Source: Allacma fusca | Taxonomy: Eukaryota; Arthropoda; Collembola; Symphypleona; Sminthuridae | Direction of reading: 5' to 3' | DNA: 64,000 nt | NCBI GenBank assembly: GCA_947179485.1 | Contig: OX359246.1 | Coordinates: 8,184,001 to 8,248,000, forward strand | In this document: piece after piece, positions 48,870 through 59,399 of the stretch | Numbering within the stretch: the stretch's first letter is position 1 | Layout of the letters: every line of letters begins with the position of its first letter | The notes under the pieces: generated by a model | Seen by the model: only the letters and a program-made list of their open reading frames with translations | Databases searched by the model: none | Told to the model about the DNA's origin: nothing | Made by a program: the position numbers and the translations under genes

Positions 48870-51450
48870 TTGTATGATGTTGAAAGTGGAGTTACTTTGT
48901 TAAAATAGTTTCAAATAAAACCTCCACGAGTTGAGAAAGTCACTAGCATAAACAATAATAAATATTATTATTAAAAATGAAAACAAACAGACTGACTTAA
49001 AAAAGCAAGAACTCTCCTGCTATTATAGTTTCCAGTGATAACATTGTTCTCGGCATTTCCACATCTCAGGGAGTTTGACCAGACTCACAAAAGAGATTAT
49101 TATGAGTGACTCGTTAGGAAACCATGATGATAATGTCTCATATTATGTATTCTAGTAGGTTTTCCTTTTATCTGTCATATTATATAATTTTAGCGTAATT
49201 TATGGAAGCCTTTTAATGTCATTATGACAGGGAAATTTGTAAAAACTAGAAAATGGTAGAAGCAAGTTTGTTGCCCGCTGGCAGTAGAGCTGCAAGACAT
49301 TTGAAAATAGTGCGTAAATATGTAGTAATTACAATAGCTTTGGTACGATCTTGGTATGCTATGGGGATCTACTTAATATTAATTGTAGTGCACATTCAGT
49401 ATAGCAGCAGTAGTAGTAAGCATAATTGATTTTTAATTAACTTCGGGATAATACAATTTGTAAACATAATGATTTGCCGTTAAATTTGTCTAAAGAGATA
49501 CATGATTTTTGTCTGCTTCAGTAATGTAAGCAATGATTAGAGCAATGCACAGGAGAATGCTGCTTACTTACTCAGATAAGCAGTAAAAAATATAACATGT
49601 TGTAGTCAAACTAAACGTTTTCCACAAGTGTAATTTATTTAAGTACTGATTTTTAAATTACAATCCCTGGTACAAATTAAGCTACGACTATATTAATGAT
49701 AGGATCGTTCCCCATACCTTCAATCACTTAGCAATTACCAACTTCATAAAATAATTGACCTATCGTTACGTTAATTTAGTAATAAAAAATATAAATGTAA
49801 ACCTAGCTGAACATAAATTATTGTTTTGTAAGCATTTCTGTAAGCACAACTTCTGCTGAACAATAGCAAAAGATTTGTGTGCGGTTTAGCAGTTAAACGT
49901 GGTCTACTCGCTGTCGTCCACACGAGAAACTCGTAACTCTCTCAGCTCAGTAGATTTTTCTTGGCTCTCTGAGTTAGTATTCCCAGACGCGTCAGATCGT
50001 GGTTATTGTTCTAAGTCGTTAATTTAGCGCTTAAGTTCCCACTTCGTGCTCACTGCTGTCCCAGTAGTCCACAGTTTAGCGATTGGTTTCGGGGACTAAA
50101 ACTGTACAATTCTGAAATTCGGTTCCGATTGTCGTAAACCCTGAAATCCTCCGCACCAACTCTTGATATTCAGGTAGAACATAGGGAATATTTGAAATGT
50201 CCCCGTAAGTTTCCCACGTAGTAGCTTCACTAAAAATATCAGTAATATTAATTTCCTTATTCTTTATATTGCTCTATATATAATTTTTAGTTGTGCCAAA
50301 ATAATGATAGAATCAAAATGCTTACGTCGGATAACCGTCCCACAAAATGTTGTACACAATTTTATTGCATTTGTCAAAAAGGCTAGCAGTAACAATAATA
50401 GCCTTTACTCGCCTTCGTTTGGATTGATTGATTACAGGAGTTTTTGTTAATCTGTGATCGGAGGAAGAGTCATCAGAAGTTCAATATAGGTTGAGGGGTT
50501 GGCTATGGAATTGAATGTTGTGATTTCCCTATGCTGCTGAAGTAGTGCACCCGGCATTGTAGCTAATTTATCTTTTATTATAAACAAATATTAATATTGA
50601 CAGAAGTAACAGTTTAAATAATTTTAGTCCGTAAAACTACTTTGGGAACATACAATCGAGAGCAGACCGGAAGTCAGCTTTGAACTTCGTTATAAATTTT
50701 GTCTCTTGAGTTTAAATTCCCGCTTCTTGTTCAGAATATTTTTTTGTATGTTATTGTGGTGTCGATAAATAACTGAACTTATTGTCCCTTAACTTTGTAA
50801 TATTTACCTGAAACGCATATGTTTTCGACGAAGACATGAGTAAGATAATTGCATTAAACATAAGTCGGGAATTAGTGATCGTTTCAATTCAATATAGTTG
50901 TTCTTTAGTCGTGTTACTTAAGATTATAATCTGGCTTTGAGAGCAGCAGGATTACGATTTGTATTCAATCAGCTTTGTATCGCTCTTGGAATTATTTTTT
51001 AACATTTGGATATTATATATAACATCGATCATTTCAATGACTTGTGCTGAGTATATGTTAGCTGGGAAATACAAACTTTGAGATCTCTGTGCAATTCCTG
51101 AACCAAGATTCAAGTGATTCTAAAAGCACGTAGTTTAAAGATAAAGTAGCTCAACGAGGTAGTCACACGTCAATTGTGGATGCAAATCTTAAGACAGTCG
51201 AGTAATGTCAATGTTTTAACTAATCTTTTCGAACAATGATTAAGTAATAACTATGTATGTTTAATAATCACGTTGTTTTATTTGCAGATTATAAGAGACA
51301 TAAATGAAACAGAGAACGAGACACAGAGGGAAAAATCGTCCGTATTAATTACCCGTCCTTACAAGTCGATCGGTGAGCTTCTTTTACCTTGCGTGGTGGC
51401 TGCACGCGCGTGGATATGGTGGACGGAATTTATCTTAAAACGGATGGGGA
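48870..51450. other. Gene-poor interval, possible 5' exon at 51287
   Basis: No supported gene. At about 51277-51286 a TTATTTGCAG acceptor precedes an ORF (from ATTATAAGAGACATAAATG) that would read to 51453 on the plus strand. It overlaps the 3' region of the minus-strand receptor-like gene and is weaker than that. A CCCCGTAAGTTTCC donor at about 50201 could belong to an upstream non-coding exon. Both are speculative. Confidence 0.25.
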
Positions 51451-54400
51451 ATTAGGGAACGTCAGCATGACACACGATACGATAACGCAAACGGTAATTT
51501 CGGTTCGCGCCAAGCTATGACGTCAAAACGTGACTTTCACCTGGCCGTAGCGTTTTCGTTTTAGCGGAAAACGTTAGTACGAACGATAAAGCATGGGAAT
51601 TATCGTGGAATTATCGGTCTCGCATTTCCTTGTGATTTTGAAGCTGTTTAAACTGATTTTTCTTGTAATTTGAGTTTTCATTAAGAAGATATATTTATTT
51701 TGTTACTGTATCTGTGTTTTGTGTCTTCATTTGTGTCCTATAATGGGTAAAAGAAAATCAGAGAACCAATTAGTTCGATTTGTATGGAAGAGAAATCCCA
51801 AGTTTGATCTTGTGCTCCTAAATGAGGTTGAGGGAAAAAATCCCTTTACATTTAAAAATCAAAAACCAGTGTGGAATGAAATAGCGACAATTTTGCAAGA
51901 ATCAAGTCTGAAAATGAAGGTGACTGAGCGAAGCTGTCGTGACAGGGTCTCTGAACTTTTGAAAAGTCATCGGCAAAACGAGCTGCAAAGCTTAAGGGCG
52001 TAAGTCTGATTCTTTTTACTTTATTTGTATAGTTGTAATTTGATAACGCAGGTCTTAAACCTTGCAGGAACATATTCAGTCACTGCTAAAAATGCTTGAC
52101 TGTAAAAATATATTTTTAATTTTATTTTAAAAATACTTCACAAATGTAGGAATAGCTTAAGAACATTTTAAGAATAGCTTTTTATCAAATAATTTAAGAC
52201 TCAACATAAAACTGAAACTGCTTGTTGAAGGTTGTAAGGGCCCAGGCCAAATGATCGCCCTGAATAAAGATTATAGTCACAAATTTAATTCAAGTTGGTA
52301 ATTATAAATGGATAAATGTTAAACTGTTGCTGATATTATTTTATTATAGGTCGGGGATTTCTGAAGAGGAAACGACGGAGTTGGAGAATTTGCTGACAAG
52401 TATTTCAAAGTTGCAGGAAGCAAAACTTGATAAAAAGGTTAAAGCGTTGTATTCCCGGAAAGATCAAGCTGAGGCTCAGGCTTTGCGGGCAACCGCTTTA
52501 ATTGAGGTTAGAGAATCTGACAGTTCCGGTGATGAGGATTCGTTTGGAAAGCAAATGGATCCAAAGGCAGTTGATTTAGAAGGAGACAAGAGTGATGATG
52601 GGATTGATTGTGACCCAAGAAAACGCAGACGTTCGAATCCAAAAAAGGATCTAATTGTCTTTCTCGAAAAAAAGTCAGAAGTAAGTTCGGAAAATTAGAA
52701 ACGATTTAAATATTATATAGAGCGTATAGTGAAGTCAAAAGTTTGGTTAAAATGTTTCCTTTGTCTGTTAATTGCAGAAAGAAGGTGAACTACGTAAAGA
52801 AGAGATGCGTATTCGAGAAATAGAGGCCAACAATAAGAAGATGGAGCTGGAAATTTTACGCCTTAAAGCAGAAGCTGAAAATGACGAGAGAAAGAAGATT
52901 ACCCAGTTACTGGTGAAGTTAGCGTCGCGAGAATAATTCCCTGATGTATTTATTGTGTTCAATTTAGTTGCAATAAATACAAAATTTAAGATAAATTTTA
53001 GATTTGTAAGTATTCATTCAACCCTGGTGGTTCACATTCAAAATATTCTGAAACTTGACTACCATATAAGCATGTATGACAGTTTGTCAGAAGAGCTCCA
53101 ACTTTGTAATAGTTTGCTACCTGTTGTTTGTATATTTTGAGGTTCTTTTTGAAATCTAAGAACGAAAACAGCTCAATGATTTTGCCAAATCCCCACTCTA
53201 CGGCTTCTCTCAATTTACTCATTTTCTTGTTGAGGATTTTTTCCTTCCTGTTTAATGAACCTTTGAAAGGAACAATCAGGAATTTTCGAAGTGGGTAAGC
53301 TGGATCTCCATAAATGTAAGGGTGGGATGGATGGCCTTCGAATTTTCTCTGAAGCTGGGTGATGATCTGACTTTTCGCTAAAATATGTGCGTCATGTCTC
53401 CTACCTTCAACAGGGCCGTACAAGTTTGCAATAATTCCATTTGGTAATATCAACGATTGAAATTTTAAAGCATGAACTCTCTTGTGTCCATTATAGAACT
53501 GCAATCCATATAAAAATAAGTGAATATTGGCTCTTGCATGAAATATAAATTCGTAATTTGTCTACCTCTCTTTGTTTATAGCTTGGACGGCAAATAGCCC
53601 GAACTGTTCCGTCAAGAAATCCAAAACAACGCTTGTATGGTGACCCTTTTTGAATTAAGCTTTGACACAAGAGTTCTAACTATCTTCTGACAGCCAAGAA
53701 GCATTAAGGTTCTCCATAACGCTACCTTTCTCACGTAAAACATGATCTACCATGCAATTAACTATTGCACTCATAGCGCTGCGCCCCCTGGGGAAAAATT
53801 GCATTAGATCGGAGTACCTAAAGAAAGGATGTAAACATGTAATTGTGACCATGATACAAGCAACGGACTAGTCCTACTCCTATTTTCTGTCTAACCTGTT
53901 GGGATAGGCTAATCTCTTGAGTAATATGCCTAATGCTTCTTCCCCCGACACATTGATCCTCGTCTTCAAAATTAATTCTTCTGGAATGTTTAAAAGAACT
54001 CTGTCTCCGAATGTCGTCCTTATAGAAGCGAAACTGAGTGAAGCAATAACTGTCCTCTAACTTGTCCAGTTGAAACGTCCAATGAGCTTTGTCCAAGTAA
54101 TGGTAATACCGGTTTTTAGTGTTGAGAATCGTGTCGAATATGACCAGTTCTGTGTCATTTTCTGCTAACAATGGTGCAAAAATCTCCATGACGGCTAACC
54201 ATTATTTTTGCAACCTGGAGAATTAGTTCAGAACTGGCGCCGAATTTACCGTTTCCGTTTTTGGTTAGCGTGCTGACGCTCTTAAGAGACGGCAACAATA
54301 ACGGAAACGGAGTTTCCCTTTCACCCGAAATTACCGTTTGCGTTATCGTATCGTGTGTCATGCTGACGTTCCCTATTATATAAAGTGACATTACTGTATC

Positions 54401-54616
54401 CGTCCGATTCGGATGATTCCCCTCCGTCGTCAGCAACATTATCGCTCTCAAATCCACCACCCCTTTCAGCGTCATAATTTGGATTGTTTAGTTCGACTCG
54501 AGAAGTATCTTCGCGGAAGGATTTACAACATACAAGTATCCTGCCCCAATATTTACACACGAACGCCGATAGCAATATCAACAGCATAAATATCAGCGAC
54601 ACCAGAAGAGTAATAC
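51430..54616 (-). CDS. Last exon of a membrane receptor-like gene, split by a Harbinger element
   Basis: On the minus strand an acceptor (TTTTAGTATAG) at about 54617 opens a frame at 54616. It encodes a single transmembrane helix (about GITLLVSLIFMLLILLSAF), a basic-Cys stop-transfer region (CKYWGRILVCCKSFR), then an acidic Gly/Ser/Asp tail. The tail contains NPNYD, an NPxY-type sequence, and GYSNVTLY, a YxNV-type sequence. The tail meets the transposon at 54375. Beyond the transposon the original frame resumes at 51450 with SPSVLR and a stop at 51430. In the occupied allele the frame instead runs 17 codons into the terminal repeat before a stop. Upstream exons would lie above 54.6 kb but were not recognised. 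Type I membrane protein is inferred. Confidence 0.5.
51743..52936 (+). CDS. Harbinger Myb/SANT-like DNA-binding protein
   Basis: Three exons, 51743-51999, 52350-52680 and 52778-52936, joined at GC-G and at a phase-0 GTAAGT donor, give 248 residues without a stop. Residues 8-80 (VRFVWKRNP... to SCRDRVSELLKSH) form a trihelix/Myb-like DNA-binding region. The middle is acidic and Ser-rich with a basic patch (PRKRRRSNPKK), a likely nuclear signal. The C-terminal exon (KEGELRKEEMRIREIEANN...) is a coiled coil. In PIF/Harbinger elements this protein partners the transposase, binding terminal DNA and aiding nuclear import. It appears intact, unlike the transposase. Confidence 0.85.
52998..54189 (-). 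pseudogene. Harbinger DDE transposase (HARBI1-like), decayed
   Basis: Reads on the minus strand from about 54189. Family hallmarks appear in order: FRFYKDDIRR; ILLKRLAYPNRL in another frame; DLMQFFPRGRSAMSAI; CFGFLDGTVRAICRP (first Asp); an intron at 53565-53499; YNGHKRVHALKFQ; GRRHDAHILAKS; IYGDPAYPL (second Asp); and REAVEWGFGKI (Glu). All three DDE catalytic residues are visible, but the frame changes between the KDDIRR and LLKRLAYP segments. In-frame stops follow LDRK and occur again near SWLSEDS and NSCVKA. At least four lesions make this copy non-coding as it stands. The last exon (52998-53498) is clean. Confidence 0.85.
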
Positions 54617-54639
54617 CTATACTAAAATATATAATAAAC

Positions 54640-54780
54640 TATAATATATACTATATTAGCAGTATAGTGTTAGTAGTATATACTATACTACTAATAAACT
54701 ATTGTATTTCGATGAATTTAAATCAATATTCCAATCAGCCTTGTTTGTCATTTTGTAAATTATATAACGGATAAAATCCG
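54640..54780. other. AT-rich palindromic tract
   Basis: A run of TATACTATA/TATAGTATA repeats (54640-54710) precedes the receptor-like exon, within its intron. It can form hairpins but shows no other signal. Confidence 0.4.
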
Positions 54781-54819
54781 TTACGTGCATACAACGGAAA
54801 TTTTGTATAACGGACAAAT

Positions 54820-55350
54820 TTTACCAGTCCCCTGGGAATTCCCAGTCTATTCGAATGATTTTTAGGTACCAAAAAAGGTATGGGTAAGGTATTGACCTCG
54901 GACGTAACAGCTGGGTCATCCTTTCACTAACTAGAGCCAAACTCGGCACACGTTTAATATGTGTCTAGTCAAATCCCTAGTTCTAATCTGGGCGTGTTTC
55001 ATCACTGTTTAGATCATGTCACCCGTATCGACGCTACTTGACTTCTTGAGGTCAGTATCTTCGGATTTTGTCGTCATATTTCGCTAAAAATTTGTTTGCA
55101 CCTTATTTTTATTCTTGCCTTTTTTGAAGTTATATTGCGAATTATCACTGTTTGAATTTTTATAAACCCATGAGACCCCCTCATTTTTTGCTAACTTTGA
55201 CCCGGGATATCTCCAAATCCCGTTGTCACATTTTATTGGGGCATTTATCAAAAATGATCTACGCTATAAGGCGCACACTGCAGTAATTTATTTGTTAAAA
55301 TCAAACAGACGGCATTTTCTCGTAAGGATTGTGCGGTGTCCTTTTTCCTT
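54820..55350. repeat. Dispersed repeat shared with 62480-63190
   Basis: Shares GGTACC, GGTATGGGTAAG, TATTGACCTCGG, CAGCTGGGTCATC, CTTGAGGTCAGTATCTT and TTTGACCCGGGATATCTCC in the same order with 62640-63060. The copy at 62.5 kb has its first part duplicated. ORFs on both strands in this repeat differ between copies and are not credited. Confidence 0.7.
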
Positions 55351-55944
55351 TGACTGTTGAATGATGTGGTGTTCTGCTATGTTGCGTAAGATTGAATTAG
55401 TATCAATATCTCATTTTAAAGAAATGATTGCAATAACAACAATAGTGATTGATATTACATAATTGATTTTTATTTTGTCAAAACTTAAAGCGTACTCAAG
55501 TGCTGCCGAATTTTTAGTTCTAAGATTTTGAAATTTCTTCATGACTGTCAGCACACAATGTAAACACCCGTACCTGGTAATGTAGGTACAAGTGAAAGGC
55601 AGGTGAATGTGCTTCATTCCGTTTGGTTCTCACACAAATACGATTACGTTATTCTATTAATCCAAAATATGTTCCTTTTGTTAGTTTATATTCTCAAGAA
55701 CACGAGGTATAAAAAATACTTTTTCAATTCACAAGTATCGGAAATAAATATTTTTTAAAAATATAAATACGAATGCGATTATAAATATTTAATATACATA
55801 CACCTTTGGAAGGAATATTTTTTTAATACCAATTCGAACACAAATGCTAAACATATAATTGAAATACAAATACAATTACCAAATGAGACCACCATTGCAG
55901 TTTTACACCTGGACACAATTTATATGCACATAGATGTGCGTAGG

Positions 55945-58679
55945 CCCAGTCAGCAAAATAATGTCGCCCCAACGTTAGTTCAACGTTGAGAGTAATTTTA
56001 ATGTTCGCCCGCGCCTATGTGTTCGCTTTTCGTCCAAATACAATGTCAACTTAACGTGGCTTCAAATGCATTGCTTTAACGTTAGCCAAGTGCCATATTT
56101 CAACGTTGTATTGATGTATGTAATTGCAACCAGGGACGGGATATCGGAAACATATGGATTTAAATACTGATTCGAATACTTTCTAATTTCGATTTCAATT
56201 TTAATTACTTTTTTTAATACTTAAAAATTTGAATTCCGATACGAATTCTAATATATTTGAATACTTCTGGAATTTGGATTCCGATTCAAAAACATTTTTG
56301 GGATATTCTTACAAAAAATGGGAATTTATTTAAACGAACAATTTAATCGCAAAAACATAAGCTATACATAGCGCATCAAGCGTTTCTAAGCTAAATTACC
56401 ACGCAAATCATTTAAGATAATTTAAACGCAAAAAACACACGCTCAAGAGAAATTTGAGTAATCGGGAAAGCAAGGAGTGATTCCATAACATTTCTAAAAA
56501 ATTCGGAGCAATCTGTTAACCTGCCTGACTACTTCATACTACATGATGAGATCAAAAAGTAACGAGGAACTTGATTCACTTAATAGTCCTGTAAGACAGA
56601 CACCATACGGCTATCTCATCCTGTTTGTAAGAATTTTTGCAAAACGGACTTCATCTCACTGCCCATTAACAAGCAAACACTTTTCGTTTGCCAAACGTTC
56701 GTTACTTAGCCTTTGGATTTTATAATAATTGCATATTGCATGTGTGCGGCTTCAAAAAATGCTTCCTATGAACATTTTATCGCACGTGGCAGTATAAACC
56801 CCAATGAAATCGATACTTTATTGGAATCGGAATTCATAAAAAAATATTCGAATACCGATTCGAATACCCTTGTTTTTATTACAATCCAATTTTGGATAAA
56901 AATACCTTTGTGAATTTTTTTCCGATTCCAAAATCGATTCGGATACCCAAATTTTTTGAATATAATTCCAATTCTAATTCCGATTCGAATTCGAATTCCC
57001 GTCCCTGATTGCAACAATCATTAACGACGCCCCACAACACAGATCCAGCATTGTTAGCACTTCGCGCAGGCAACGTTACCCCACGTTTGCTAGCATTTCT
57101 CTAACGTTCGCAAAAATTTAACGTACAATCAAACACTCGTGCTTTTTTCTTTTACTTTAGCCATTACTTCAGTTTCTCATCTCGGCATGGCCAACATGTC
57201 TTCTCCCGTTTGTAAAGTTACTACGAAGCCATTTACTGTTAAGTTGTTATTTAAAAACGCTGCATGTGTTGTTCCAAGTAAATAGGTTTGTATTGACCGT
57301 CAGTCATGTCAATGGCCAGAATTTTCTGGGTCAAGTTTACCAAAATAATTTCAACCCGAACTGCAAACCTAACATCAAGAAAGGAAATTATATTCCAGCA
57401 ATGTATTAGCTATATTTACTAAGTGTTTTTTAAAACCGAGTACTAATGAAATGATTTTCAATACATAAATGCCTCAAGCAAAAAATGAAGGTATGCTAAT
57501 AAATTTTTTAATTTAGTTTCAGACAATCTCGCGTCAGACCGAAAAGCAGAAGATAACCCTCTAGACACATTTTGCGTGGAAATTGATTTGGAGGAGGAAC
57601 CAGTGCCAACAAAACACTGAACGCGCCGACCCAAACAAAACCATGCCGAAATCAAAGCCGGAGGAGTCGAAGGGCGACGCAAATACGTTTTAAGGCAAGA
57701 AATCATATCAGAGAATTCTATTACCATTAGTATGTTTATAATTATTCAATGTTAGGTAGTAATTGATAATATTGTTGCAGGAGAGATGTATTTCTTTCTA
57801 TTATTAAATATATAATAATCTATTTAACTTTATACTAAATGTAGATTTGGTTTGCAAGTGTAAAACAACTCGCACTTTGACGTTTATTTAAATGTTTATA
57901 TCTTTCAAAGGTTCCTCAAGTAGAAGCCATCGAAGTGAATCATCACTTGGATTCTGGAACAACTAGTGACTCCGCATTTCAGGTAGACGTTCCCCAGTAA
58001 TTTGAAGAAATTATTTCTCAGAATAAAATTACAGTGGAAAAGTAGAACCAAACAGATTCATCAGGGGAATTGATTAAGCAAATACTGGAATGTCGGAGAA
58101 TACATATGTATCATACAGTGAACTTTCTATAAGGGAACCCCCTATAAGATGATTTTCAAATAATGGTTTCGAAAAATGTGAAATGTATTTTTAACACTAG
58201 AAGGGATATTTTTAAGTTATTGTATATTTATATTGTTCACCACAATAATATATTCACCTTTAGTAATTTTAAATTTTAGTACAATAAAATGTAAATATAT
58301 ACTTCTTCCATTAGATTGTGATGGTGAATACACTTTCATCCCATTTGTGTATTCAATAGTGTCGAAAGAAATAAAATTGTAATAATTCATTTTTTTGAAA
58401 ATTAAGTTGTTTTTGAAATCGCTCGATATTTATCAGCATACATATAACCAACGTTGTCATAGCATCGCCCCTGTCGTCATAGCGACATCGCCCAGATGTT
58501 CATCTTGAGTAGCCTATATGTATATAATTGACTCTACAGCATGTCTAAGTACAACTTCCTGGCAACGTTGCTGCGCTAACAGTATTTATGGTATGCAGGC
58601 GCGGCCATTACTAACTCGAGCCTAACGTTAGCGTTTCTACGTTGGATTTACGTTGCAGTGCTGCCCTTTGCTGACTGGG
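55945..58679. mobile_element. 2.7-kb element with 13-bp inverted ends, AACGTT-rich
   Basis: Ends are CCCAGTCAGCAAA at left and TTTGCTGACTGGG at right. Both sub-terminal zones (55970-56110 and 57040-57130; 58440-58660) are rich in CAACGTT and AACGTTAG motifs. The sister flank at 38.70 kb lacks it, confirming an insertion. No clear target duplication. A plus-strand coding remnant at about 57515-57620 (SDNLASDRKAEDNP... to KH stop) is unassigned. The element itself is interrupted by the hAT-like element at 56131-57007. Confidence 0.7.
56131..57007. mobile_element. hAT-like non-autonomous element, TSD ATTGCAAC
   Basis: Ends are CAGGGACGGGA at left and TCCCGTCCCTG at right. The exact 8-bp duplication ATTGCAAC lies at 56123-56130 and 57008-57015. 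The interior near each end is made of GATTCGAATTCCGATTC-type iterations in opposite orientation. The ORF at 56766-57017 (minus) is a by-product of these. Confidence 0.9.
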
Positions 58680-59281
58680 GGTGTTATAGTTATAAAATTT
58701 TTTAAGACTTGTTCCGAATATCATGCAAGCAATTTTAATTTCAAATAATGGTCTTCTGCACTTATTGATCCAAATGCACCCTCATTCATACTTTTAATGA
58801 AATTGTCAAACTATTCAAATTCCATTCACCCAACCTGAAATCTCGTTTACTAGCATTTGAGACTGCAGCCTGTGCTACAGAACTCACATTGCATATTATA
58901 GTGCTACCATTCATTGCAAGAACTATACCAATACAGTACGACATATTTACAATAAAAGTCGATTCAGTACCTGTACGCGGATGAATGAGAATACTGTCTA
59001 GTTGACGAAAACAAACAAAAATAAGGTTAAATGTGTTCATTGTTGTGTTGGTCAACAACTACTTTAAAATTTACTTTATAATAACTCATTACAATAATCT
59101 TTTCGAGTGTTTCCTGGAAGTCCCAATATTACCATACCATTGTGTCAAAATCCAGTTGGTCACGCCAGATTCTCCATATATTTAAGAGACATATTTGAAT
59201 ATAATTATTGTATTATGCTAATATATTAAAGAATGAATTGGTAGTCGTGCTTCTGCTTGAATGAATTTTAAAGTCTTGAAC

Positions 59282-59321
59282 TTCACCAAGGTGAAGTACT
59301 CTTCTAAAAGGGTATAAATAT
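59282..59321 (+). promoter_or_regulatory. Core promoter: palindrome plus TATA box
   Basis: A perfect TTCACCAAGGTGAA (59282-59295), 17 bp, then TATAAATA at 59313. It is almost identical to the promoter at 39309. Confidence 0.8.
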
Positions 59322-59399
59322 CGACGCCAGGGATTTCAATCTCATTATTAACAAGAATATTCATTTAAAAGCTGACGTACATTTTTTGGACAGTACGAC

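Larger units (their letters stand above)
51454..54374. mobile_element. PIF/Harbinger DNA transposon, 2.9 kb, TSD ATT
   Basis: Perfect 50-bp terminal inverted repeats beginning AGGGAACGTCAGCATGAC, flanked by ATT on both sides (51451-51453, 54375-54377). It carries two convergent genes: a Myb-like protein on plus (51743-52936) and a DDE transposase on minus (52998-54189), the two-gene layout known for PIF/Harbinger. The duplication is 3 bp as the family requires, though TTA/TAA is more usual than ATT. A decayed second copy of the terminal motif lies just inside the right end (54237-54284). The ends are identical but the transposase is broken, so it could only be moved by a relative. Confidence 0.9.

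Noticed and set aside
51273-51455. 60-codon plus-strand ORF with a possible splice acceptor
   Set aside because: Overlaps the 3' region of the better-supported minus-strand receptor-like gene and ends at the transposon; kept only as a note.
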